Position numbers and translations under genes: made by a program. Positions 4,666 to 9,147 of a stretch of 9,147 nt of DNA are shown here, in pieces. The stretch is taken from positions 1 to 9,147 of the forward strand of contig JADJZR010000026.1 of the NCBI GenBank assembly GCA_016715645.1, in the 5' to 3' direction. How positions within the stretch are numbered: position 1 is the first letter of the stretch; the number at the start of each line of letters is the position of its first letter. Below the pieces are notes generated by a model. The model was not told where the DNA came from and searched no databases. It worked only from the letters and a program-made list of their open reading frames with translations. The DNA is from Elusimicrobiota bacterium (GTDB lineage: Bacteria; Elusimicrobiota; Elusimicrobia; FEN-1173).

Positions 4666-4923
4666 ATGCGCTCTAAAAAGCCGTCGAATTACACTTGCTT
4701 GCGTTGTGGCCATCAATGGTTCCCACGTAAGGCAATTAAACCAATTCTATGTCCACTATGTCGAATAAAAAACTGGTGGCATAAACCCTACATGGACGAG
4801 AACGGGAATAAATTACAATGGAATTGGAAAAATCGCAGGGTGAAAAAAAAGACCGCTCGCGCAATTCCGTGCATAATTCCACCCGTTCAGTTGGCCGAAA
4901 CACCACCAGGGCCAGCGGGTTGA
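4666..4923 (+). CDS. Zinc-ribbon phage protein
   Basis: An 85-residue protein with a four-Cys zinc ribbon at residues 11-32: NYTCLRCGHQWFPRKAIKPI followed by LCPLC. The CxxCGxxW...P..CPxC layout is common in small phage and archaeal nucleic-acid-associated proteins. The rest is basic and Trp-rich (KNWWHKPYMDENG, WNWKNRRVKKK), consistent with nucleic-acid binding. The ATG at 4666 has AAAAAGGG 8 bases upstream; the longer frame from 4585 has no RBS and lies in the previous gene. The C-terminal part after about residue 65 (TARAIPCIIPPVQLAE...) is encoded over another copy of the repeat module and overlaps the 3' end of the convergent gene by 37 bases, so it may be a recent extension. Confidence 0.75.
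   Translation: MRSKKPSNYTCLRCGHQWFPRKAIKPILCPLCRIKNWWHKPYMDENGNKLQWNWKNRRVKKKTARAIPCIIPPVQLAETPPGPAG
4859..4872 (+). repeat. GCGC-AATTCC-GTGC module without a following gene
   Basis: One base differs from the copies at 3894 and 4319. It is not followed by a G-rich RBS or a start; it lies inside the 3' end of the zinc-ribbon ORF. It may mark the former boundary of a deleted downstream gene. Confidence 0.45.
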
Positions 4924-5162
4924 TTGGCCAGCATTTTTAAACCACACGGGACGCATTTTGCGCGCGTAATTCCGACGGTATCGCCTGGTTTTTTTTCGTA
5001 TCTGTAGAACATTTCCATACCTAGACCGCGACAATCTTCACAATGTAAAAATAGGTTCGTTGTGGCTTCAAAGTAATTCCAACCGGGCAATTCCGGGACA
5101 GGCTGGTTTTTTTTGCGGCCTTTGTGTTTTGTTATCGTGTCTGACGGCCAATTCTTTGGCAT
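4887..5162 (-). CDS. Small zinc-ribbon-like phage protein
   Basis: A 91-residue protein starting MPKNWPSDTITKHKGRKKNQ. It has a Lys-rich N-terminus, a central aromatic part (PGWNYFEATTNLFLHCEDC), and two Cys pairs, CEDC near residue 41 and CVPC near residue 71, giving a possible four-Cys zinc site. The RBS is AAAGGAG 6 bases before the ATG, one of very few canonical ones in the window. It is the last gene of the leftward run, and its 3' end overlaps the convergent zinc-ribbon gene by 37 bases. A 118-bp A/T-rich stretch with repeats separates it from the gene upstream, so it may have its own promoter. Confidence 0.75.
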   Translation of the reverse strand: MPKNWPSDTITKHKGRKKNQPVPELPGWNYFEATTNLFLHCEDCRGLGMEMFYRYEKKPGDTVGITRAKCVPCGLKMLANQPAGPGGVSAN

Positions 5163-5228
5163 TGCATCTCCTTTGGTAACTTATTAACTAAATTGCATAT
5201 TAACTACTATGAAGTAAATATGGTAATC

Positions 5229-5241
5229 AACGATTTTCGTT
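5229..5241. repeat. Short palindrome AACGA-TTT-TCGTT
   Basis: Two 5-bp arms around TTT, located upstream of the leftward gene starting at 5162 and next to an 11-bp tandem repeat. It could be a small operator; on its own it is too short to be convincing. Confidence 0.3.
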
Positions 5242-5246
5242 TGTTA

Positions 5247-5279
5247 ATTGCTTATTAATTGCTTATTAATTACTTGATT
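5247..5279. repeat. Tandem 11-bp repeat ATTGCTTATTA
   Basis: Two exact copies (5247-5257, 5258-5268) and a third degenerate one (5269-5279, ATTACTTGATT). The 11-bp period is close to one helical turn, which would place the copies on the same DNA face, as in a multi-site operator. The stretch is strongly A/T-rich and intergenic, lying between the stop at 5281 and the start at 5162. Confidence 0.5.
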
Positions 5280-5280
5280 T

Positions 5281-5469
5281 CTAATTTCGTAAGCAATTAT
5301 TTTCTTTACAAGTTTGGCACATAATCCGGACGTGACCGTATTGTGATCCTTGAACATAAATTTGACCGCTAAAATAATTCCCGCAAGAGCCACAAACAAA
5401 CCGCCCGGTGTCAACAATGGCGTGCCAGGGGTAAAGATCATCGATGCGTTTTTGTTTTTTTTGTTTCAT
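5281..5469 (-). CDS. Small zinc-ribbon-like phage protein
   Basis: A 62-residue protein starting MKQKKQKRIDDLYPWHAIVD. After the Lys-rich start it has VCGSCGNYF (Cys pair near residues 28-31) and CQTCKENNC near residues 51-59, giving two CxxC pairs and one extra Cys. This is a compact zinc ribbon, probably binding nucleic acid or a partner protein. I prefer the ATG at 5469: it lies one base after the lipoprotein stop and the protein then begins MKQKKQ. The in-frame ATG at 5502 would extend into the lipoprotein gene. The RBS is weak (TTTTTGG... upstream), so translation probably depends on coupling to the lipoprotein gene. Confidence 0.7.
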   Translation of the reverse strand: MKQKKQKRIDDLYPWHAIVDTGRFVCGSCGNYFSGQIYVQGSQYGHVRIMCQTCKENNCLRN

Positions 5470-5470
5470 G

Positions 5471-5623
5471 TTATTTACCAAAAAGGGCTTTAATAATCGC
5501 ACTGGTTACAATGGCCGCCGCAACATAAGACAAACCGCGCTCTGTTGGATCTTTTGCGTTAATTCTCCCAGTTGCACCCGAACATCCACTTAACAAAAAC
5601 ATCAAGAAGATTAGTTTTTTCAT
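5471..5623 (-). CDS. Small lipoprotein (50 residues)
   Basis: MKKLIFLMFLLSGCSGATGR is a textbook lipoprotein signal: two lysines, a hydrophobic core and the lipobox LSGC, with Cys14 as the predicted acylated residue. The mature part is only about 37 residues: a short polar linker (SGATGRINAKDPTERG), then a hydrophobic helix, LSYVAAAIVTSAIIKALFGK, that could itself insert in or lie along a membrane. The ATG overlaps the upstream stop (ATGA) and GGGGG lies 6 bases before it. Small phage lipoproteins include Rz1-type spanins and superinfection-exclusion or receptor-blocking proteins; the lack of prolines argues against Rz1, and no lysis gene is visible here. A cell-surface or exclusion role is therefore the better guess. 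Confidence 0.75.
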   Translation of the reverse strand: MKKLIFLMFLLSGCSGATGRINAKDPTERGLSYVAAAIVTSAIIKALFGK

Positions 5624-5898
5624 TCAATCCCCCGCGCCTTCTTCCAGTCTGCATATTTCATACGCCAGATCATCATATCCTGATTAAAATACCCAGCCTC
5701 GTTCGCAATCTCCAAAAGCTCATTAAAGTCCTTCTCCGCCGACTTCCGGCCCTCAGCGTAGCCTTCATTCAAATAACTAACTCGTTCGTTGGACTGAGCC
5801 CTATCTAGTCCGGTATAACTACCATCACGATTCGGCCCAACAATTCCAACACCTCCAAGAGCATGACGCTCCACTCTGTACGGCCCCTCACTCTCCAT
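5620..5898 (-). CDS. Small helical phage protein with GPY start and YAEGRKSAE motif
   Basis: A 92-residue protein starting MESEGPYRVERHALGGVGIV. The N-terminal half looks like a small beta region. The second half is a long helix containing NEGYAEGRKSAEKDFNELLE (about residues 45-64), ending WKKARGIE. The ATG has a GGGGGGG run a few bases upstream. The gene overlaps its upstream neighbour by 11 bases and its downstream neighbour by 4. The SEGPY start is shared with the gene at 5888-6106, and YAxGRxSxE with the gene at 6106-6303, so this chain probably arose by duplication and module exchange. Its layout of N-terminal GP(Y/W) then a C-terminal helix recalls the TPGPW proteins. Function unknown. 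Confidence 0.75.
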   Translation of the reverse strand: MESEGPYRVERHALGGVGIVGPNRDGSYTGLDRAQSNERVSYLNEGYAEGRKSAEKDFNELLEIANEAGYFNQDMMIWRMKYADWKKARGIE

Positions 5899-6106
5899 CT
5901 TGCCCCCCCATGATCTGCTTTTCGATATCCTGCGCTATCCCCTCACATGAGAAATGCTGTCGCGCTATATCGGCGCACCGCTCGCGCTCGGCTTTTTGCC
6001 CGTCTTCGTAGGCGCATTTTGGACACACTGAAATGCACCAATCTCTGTTTCCGGCGGCCGGAATATGGGCATACGGCCCCTCACTCGCCCCCTTGTCGTC
6101 GGTCAT
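5888..6106 (-). CDS. Small phage protein with Cys pair and ERERCADIARQ helix
   Basis: A 72-residue protein starting MTDDKGASEGPYAHIPAAGN. It contains CISVCPKC (about residues 24-31) and then a helix, EDGQKAERERCADIARQHFS, followed by CEGIAQDIEKQIMGG. The 'ERERCADIAR...I...I' pattern resembles short phage accessory proteins with a stretch of the type AERERCAAIA...IA..IR. The cysteines could bind one metal. The start codon overlaps the previous stop as TAATG, with AAGGTGA 9 bases upstream. The SEGPY segment is shared with the next gene in the chain. Function unknown. Confidence 0.7.
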   Translation of the reverse strand: MTDDKGASEGPYAHIPAAGNRDWCISVCPKCAYEDGQKAERERCADIARQHFSCEGIAQDIEKQIMGGQDGE

Positions 6107-6303
6107 TAGCAGGTCACCTTCGTTTCAAACGGGACACATAAACAAGTTTGTGACGTTGGGCTGTTCCCACGCCCGCACCGTGGACACAGCCAGCCAATGC
6201 TTAAAGCTTGTTCTGTTGACTGCCGACCTTTGGCATAGGCTTTGTTTAGTTCAGAAACGATGTCTTTTTTTAATCCATCGGCGTCATCAATAATCCCAAT
6301 CAT
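6106..6303 (-). CDS. Small phage protein with YAKGRQSTE helix and Cys cluster
   Basis: A 65-residue protein starting MIGIIDDADGLKKDIVSELN. The helix continues as KAYAKGRQSTEQAL, and the C-terminal third has a Cys cluster (WLCPRCGRGNS, then CLC and a final Cys), typical of a small zinc ribbon. I chose the ATG at 6303 because GAAGGGGGAG ends 3 bases upstream; the 102-codon frame from 6414 runs back through the upstream gene. The ATG overlaps the stop of a 13-codon ORF. The helix motif matches the gene at 5620-5898. Function unknown. Confidence 0.7.
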   Translation of the reverse strand: MIGIIDDADGLKKDIVSELNKAYAKGRQSTEQALSIGWLCPRCGRGNSPTSQTCLCVPFETKVTC

Positions 6304-6341
6304 TTCTCCCCCTTCCCGGCGCGGATCATGGTGTCGGTCAT
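6300..6341 (-). CDS. Possible 13-residue coupling peptide
   Basis: MTDTMIRAGKGEK is encoded between two genes and overlaps both by ATGA. It has an excellent RBS (GAAGGGGG, 5 bases before the ATG), and its own last codons form the RBS of the next gene. The perfect double overlap suggests it is translated, at least as a coupling device. The MTD start matches that of the proteins at 1076 and 5888. Confidence 0.4.
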   Translation of the reverse strand: MTDTMIRAGKGEK

Positions 6342-6502
6342 TTAGTTCCCCCTTCGATCTCTTTGGCTTTTGATAGGATAGACTTGTAAAAATCGATCCC
6401 ATCAATCGGAACATATCCCGTGAATGAAACCCATTTTGAAGCTCTGAACATTTCCGCCGCCACGCGGAGCCCCTCCACCATCCCTTTTTCGTAGTCAGTC
6501 AC
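6338..6502 (-). CDS. Small helical phage protein, unknown function
   Basis: A 54-residue protein with GTG start: VTDYEKGMVEGLRVAAEMFR, then SFTGYVPIDGIDFYKSILSK and a Lys/Glu end. I chose the GTG at 6502 because GAAGGGGG lies 5 bases upstream; the in-frame ATG at 6538 falls within the end of the kinase-like gene and has no RBS. The N-terminal YEKGMVEGLRVAAE helix follows the same 'Y..G......E' spacing as the two downstream genes. It starts 10 bases after the stop of the kinase-like gene, so it is probably co-transcribed with it. Confidence 0.7.
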   Translation of the reverse strand: MTDYEKGMVEGLRVAAEMFRASKWVSFTGYVPIDGIDFYKSILSKAKEIEGGTK

Positions 6503-6512
6503 TTTGCCCCCT

Positions 6513-8018
6513 TCACGACGATTTGTTAAACCGATCAAAAATTTCCATTTCTGCGTCGATCTTTTCTTTGAACATTTGGTCGAAATGCGGGTCTTGGCTT
6601 ATTTCGTTTACGATCAACGCCATGTAAAGATGAGGAAAATTGTCTGGAATATTCATCCCTCGCCCGTCCATTTGTTTTGCTTTGCCGTAGACGAATTTCG
6701 ATACACACTCATCAATCAATTTGTGGTCGCAAGCCGTCCCGAAATAGCCCTGTAAGAAATTAGCCACGTAATTGTCGGGCGACAATCCTTGCCCGGCGGA
6801 CTCCATCCACTGGAATATAGGCCAAACGACATCCACAAATTTCCAGGCGGCCCGAGTTTCAATTGAATCGGTTGGGCTCAACTCTTTCGCGCTTTCAAAG
6901 TCGCGTATCATCGGAACCCTTTCCATCCCTTCGCGTTGAATACCGACGTTCCCAAGGTGTAACTCCCCATGGACGACATTCCCATCGTGCATCGATCGCA
7001 AAGCCGATCCAAAATCTTTAAAAAACTTTGAGTCTCGGACATAAATCCGTTGTAGGTCGCCCGTTGCGATGTTTCGTTCCCAGTGGTAATTACCTGAAAA
7101 GTGGACTCTTGCGTCGTCCGTGTCCATTCCATAGACAACGAACCCAGTCATTCCAACGGACGATGGCAAATTATAACGGCCCACCGCCAACGACTCATCG
7201 AACCCGCCACGGTATCCCATCTCATACTCGTTTTTCGCGTCCTTTTCTGTCATTGTCCCAAGCGGGTTTACCTTCGTTTTTTCCCGCGACAAGATTGGTT
7301 TTCCATCTTTGAACGTGATCTTTTTCGCATAGCTTTTCAGATCGGGAATATATAGGCCATAGCGTCGCCGTGCCCTAACACCTTTAAACCTCAAAACACT
7401 GATGTGCCCATTGATCGTATTATCCAATCGTAAGTAGATTGTCCGCCCGTGCTGTGATTCAAGGTAAACCTTGTGCCCAAACTCCCGCAAGATTTCTTCC
7501 TGTTTTCGCCTGTCACCGGACATAATCCCACGGGCCAAACGGTGATCCATGATGTTTAAATCGGCAAGCCAAACGTCAGAATTTAGTTTATAGTCAGCCG
7601 CTATGTTAGCGTCAAACCAATTCCTGATCCTTGCGTGGATTGGGTACGTTTGAACGTGGGTAATTTCGTGCCCATCAACGACTTCGACAATCTGCGCCTT
7701 TTTAAACCACGCCCCGGCCAGGAACAACCGCCATTTGAGATTTTTGCCCTTCGCCGAGTAAGACCTGATCCCGTTTCCGTATTCGATCTTAATAACGCCA
7801 CCCTTAGAAATTGACGATTTTCCATTAGACACCACAGAATCCAACCAAGTAGACATTTCGTTCCTATCCCCCTCGTGCAAAGAAAGTAGAACCGTTGTAA
7901 CTGCGAAATGGTTTGTTGCGCCGTCTTTTTTCTCAAACATTTGCGGAGGAGCCAGGGCGTATAATACGCATGAGATCGAGTTAACTACAAAAAACAAGAT
8001 TAATTTCATCATAAACAC
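6513..8018 (-). CDS. Exported protein-kinase-like (possibly pseudokinase) protein
   Basis: A protein of 501 codons, by far the largest in the window. The first 23 residues form an export signal (MMKLILFFVVNSISCVLYALA, predicted cut after ALA), so the protein should act outside the cytoplasm. The C-terminal half carries kinase-fold hallmarks: HDGNVVHGELHLGN (residues 344-357) matches the HxDxxxxN catalytic loop with Glu in place of Asp, and MIRDFESAKE (370-379) matches the DFG region as DFE. RFKGV (210-214, Lys212) is a candidate ATP-binding Lys and NEYE (263-266) a candidate alpha-C Glu, both tentative. The N-terminal 200 residues are not recognised. The GTG at 8018 or the ATG at 8012 could start the protein; AGGTAA lies upstream but fits better a 14-codon leader ORF at 8025. 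TTAGCA/TAATAT at 8063-8035 is a weak promoter candidate. Activity is uncertain; by its nature this looks like a cargo gene. Confidence 0.75.
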   Translation of the reverse strand: MFMMKLILFFVVNSISCVLYALAPPQMFEKKDGATNHFAVTTVLLSLHEGDRNEMSTWLDSVVSNGKSSISKGGVIKIEYGNGIRSYSAKGKNLKWRLFLAGAWFKKAQIVEVVDGHEITHVQTYPIHARIRNWFDANIAADYKLNSDVWLADLNIMDHRLARGIMSGDRRKQEEILREFGHKVYLESQHGRTIYLRLDNTINGHISVLRFKGVRARRRYGLYIPDLKSYAKKITFKDGKPILSREKTKVNPLGTMTEKDAKNEYEMGYRGGFDESLAVGRYNLPSSVGMTGFVVYGMDTDDARVHFSGNYHWERNIATGDLQRIYVRDSKFFKDFGSALRSMHDGNVVHGELHLGNVGIQREGMERVPMIRDFESAKELSPTDSIETRAAWKFVDVVWPIFQWMESAGQGLSPDNYVANFLQGYFGTACDHKLIDECVSKFVYGKAKQMDGRGMNIPDNFPHLYMALIVNEISQDPHFDQMFKEKIDAEMEIFDRFNKSS

Positions 8019-8082
8019 CAGACATAGTTACCTCATATTACGAATTTTTAATAAACCTGCTAATTTCACTATAAATCTTACA

Positions 8083-8271
8083 TCACTTCCAATACTCATC
8101 ACTTTCCGGCTCAGCCCCATCCCAGGACGCATCCAAACGAACGGAAACAGGTGTCAGGGCCTCTTTCACAGCCACTTCTGCACGTTTCACAGTTAACGCC
8201 TTATCAGCGCCCGCAAACCACTCCGGATGCCGTTTCATCACACCGTTAGAAATCCACTCTTCAAAGCTCAC
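8083..8271 (-). CDS. Small phage protein, unknown function
   Basis: A 62-residue protein starting (GTG) SFEEWISNGVMKRHPEWFAG and ending GAEPESDEYWK. I prefer the GTG at 8271 because AGGTGG lies 5 bases upstream; a GTG at 8280 would add three residues but overlaps that RBS. The body is a helix-rich ADKALTVKRAEVAVKEAL segment followed by a strongly acidic tail. It lies 64 bases upstream of the kinase-like gene on the same strand and may be transcribed with it. The acidic tail could suggest a DNA-mimic or adaptor role, but that is speculation. Confidence 0.6.
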   Translation of the reverse strand: MSFEEWISNGVMKRHPEWFAGADKALTVKRAEVAVKEALTPVSVRLDASWDGAEPESDEYWK

Positions 8272-8280
8272 ATTTACCAC

Positions 8281-8456
8281 CTATTTTTACATTAGTTAAT
8301 TTAGTAACAACAAAAACACCTAAGGAAAAACTATTTATCAAACTCTCCTGCGTTTTGAACAATCAACCGTACTGTCTAATAATAAATTAAACAGGGGCAT
8401 GTTTCAAAATTAAAAAATTGTAATCTTTAATCACGCGCCTCACCCTGTTTTCCCTT
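8281..8456. other. A/T-rich spacer with an inverted repeat between the RNA gene and the leftward genes
   Basis: No gene is visible. AAACAGGG (8389-8396) and CCCTGTTT (8443-8450) form an 8-bp inverted repeat separated by 46 bases. Read leftward, the distal arm is followed by TAATTTATTATT, so it could act as a back-up terminator for the RNA gene. No good promoter for the gene at 8271 stands out, so that gene may depend on read-through. Confidence 0.4.
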
Positions 8457-8496
8457 AAAACCCCGAGGAATCCTAAGATTCTTGCATCTCGGTTTT
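8457..8496 (-). terminator. Terminator-like terminal hairpin of the structured RNA
   Basis: On the minus strand, AAAACC and GAG pair with CTC and GGTTTT around an inner hairpin GAATC-TTAG-GATTC (8481-8468), with a six-base bulge on the 5' side. The stem ends in four Ts (8460-8457) with matching As on the other arm. It can serve as an intrinsic terminator, or as a stable 3' end of the RNA. Confidence 0.55.
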
Positions 8497-9073
8497 AGGC
8501 GGTTCTCTCGAATCACGCCCCAGGCAAGCTCCCGCATTTACGGTTGGCTTGATGCTCTTCCTGATTTCGGTCTGTCCAACTTTGTGGCCGTTGAAGGATG
8601 ATTATTATCCTTGAGTAGTTCTACGGTACTCGTTCCGTTGTTTGGGCATTGCCCAAAACACCAGCGCATCTCGATGGTTTCGCGTCATGTCTTTGAGCGG
8701 GGAACGGTCGTACCCTATGGCCCACTGGTTTAAGGACATTTAGTCTATGAAGGCTGTTCATAGCTCGCTTGATCCTCGTAGCTGGCTAAAATTTGGGGCT
8801 GTTTTCAGATCTTTTGCAAACGATTGGTCCAAGCCACATGGTGCGTCCGCACCTGTGGGCAAAGTTGTGAATTTGAATGAACGTCGTTGAAAGTCCTTGA
8901 ACAGGACGCGCAAGTTTTAAGCGTCTGTCTTGATGATGATTAGTCGATCCAAAAAGGGCAATGGCCTTATTCCGAGGGTTGGGTTGGACGTCTGTGAATG
9001 GGCACATGCCCACCCCCATAATCTTGGGATCGGTTTCAAGCCGCGTCAAACGGCACGCCTGCCGGTGGCGATG
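8457..9073 (-). ncRNA. Candidate large structured non-coding RNA (about 615 nt)
   Basis: There is no convincing ORF here, but there is a good leftward promoter at one end, a terminator-like stem at the other, and many local hairpins between. On the transcript strand: CGGCA/TGCCG (9064-9051); TGGGC/GCCCA (9012-8999); GTCCT/AGGAC (8907-8893); CCACA GGTGC/GCACC TGTGG (8858-8834, ten pairs with one bulged A); CTATGAA/TTCATAG (8763-8745); TTTGGGC/GCCCAAA (8657-8641); GAGTA/TACTC (8631-8613); AAGGAT/ATCCTT (8612-8594); GGCG/CGCC (8519-8498) enclosing a GAGA GNRA loop; CCGAG/CTCGG plus GAATC/GATTC (8492-8463). CGTTCC (8706-8701) can pair with GGAACG (8636-8631), closing a multi-branched domain. The minus strand has A-rich unpaired stretches (GAAAACAG, GAAATCAGGAAGAG), typical of the functional RNA strand. 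Size, architecture and phage context recall GOLLD and ROOL RNAs, but I cannot assign a family. Confidence 0.65.
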
Positions 9074-9078
9074 TAGAT

Positions 9079-9125
9079 AATTTAAAATATCTCGATTGTT
9101 TTGTCAAGAACTTTTTTATCGACGG
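9079..9125 (-). promoter_or_regulatory. Leftward promoter of the structured RNA with inverted CCGTCG element
   Basis: TTGACA (9107-9102), a 17-bp spacer and TAAATT (9084-9079); predicted start near 9073. CCGTCG (9125-9120) lies 12 bp upstream of the -35. The plus strand here reads ATCGACGGTAAA, the same 12 bases found upstream of the 1261 promoter, in opposite orientation relative to transcription. Confidence 0.65.
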
Positions 9126-9147
9126 TAAATAATGAATCATCTTAAAA

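Noticed and set aside
5572..6293. Rightward ORFs opposite the small leftward genes
   Set aside because: No RBS, and the opposite-strand frames show ordered overlaps, consistent RBSs and Cys-pair motifs.
7981..8025. 14-codon ORF (MSGVYDEINLVFCS) overlapping the start of the kinase-like gene
   Set aside because: AGGTAA lies at good distance, so it could be a coupling leader, but no other evidence supports a peptide product. It is mentioned in the kinase-like gene entry instead.
8574..8989. Long-range pairing GTCCAAC (8989-8983) with GTTGGAC (8580-8574) in the RNA
   Set aside because: Seven-base complements are expected about ten times by chance in an RNA of this length, so without covariation it is not evidence.
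8786..9049. Leftward 87-codon ORF within the candidate RNA
   Set aside because: It runs through several perfect hairpins, has no G-rich RBS, and shows no recognisable domain. The structural signal explains the region better.
8457..9073. Group I or II intron, RNase P RNA or tmRNA as an explanation for the structured region
   Set aside because: I could not find the group II domain V pattern, group I core elements, the conserved RNase P core sequences, or a tRNA-like end with tag frame.
1..9147. tRNA genes, CRISPR arrays, insertion sequences or an integrase
   Set aside because: No tRNA-like cloverleaf, no regularly spaced repeats, and no transposase or recombinase motif in any frame.

Overview
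The window looks like part of a tailed-phage or prophage genome with an unknown bacterial host. The main evidence is a DUF932/TIGR03299-type 'phage/plasmid-like' protein, two tandem small TPGPW...NARLIA.APELL proteins typical of phage accessory regions, a terminase-small-subunit-like helix-turn-helix protein, and about twenty tightly packed genes of 13-105 codons, many joined by ATGA overlaps. A signal peptide on the largest protein and a lipobox on a 50-residue protein suggest a host with an outer membrane, but do not prove it. Almost every ribosome binding site is AAAGGGG/GGGGG rather than AGGAGG, on both strands.

Layout. (1) 23-566, leftward: a terminase-small-subunit-like gene that appears frameshifted near its 3' end. 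(2) 567-1011: a gene-poor spacer with a perfect inverted repeat and an orphan canonical Shine-Dalgarno, ending at a strong promoter. (3) 1012-4923, rightward: two near-consensus promoters drive a run of small genes, the DUF932 gene, the TPGPW pair, very small Cys-rich and hydrophobic peptides, and a zinc-ribbon protein. Several genes in the second half of this run are preceded by a GCGC-AATTCC-GCGC module just upstream of the RBS. (4) 8271-4887, leftward and converging on region 3 with overlapping 3' ends: a 62-aa unknown, a 501-codon exported kinase-like protein, a chain of overlapping small genes (several sharing a YxxGRxSxE-type helix and Cys pairs), a small lipoprotein and two zinc-ribbon proteins. 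(5) 9125-8457, leftward: a promoter, a roughly 615-nt stretch with no convincing gene but packed with hairpins, and a terminator-like stem.

Region 5 is the most interesting part. It has the features of an independent, large, highly structured non-coding RNA gene of the general kind represented by GOLLD and ROOL, which also occur in phages. I cannot assign it to a known family by eye. Its promoter shares a CGACGG/CCGTCG element, 11-12 bp upstream of -35, with the two rightward early promoters, which suggests co-regulation. The second notable item is the exported kinase-like protein, with catalytic-loop-like HGELHLGN and DFE motifs, which looks like a cargo (moron) gene rather than a virion or replication gene.
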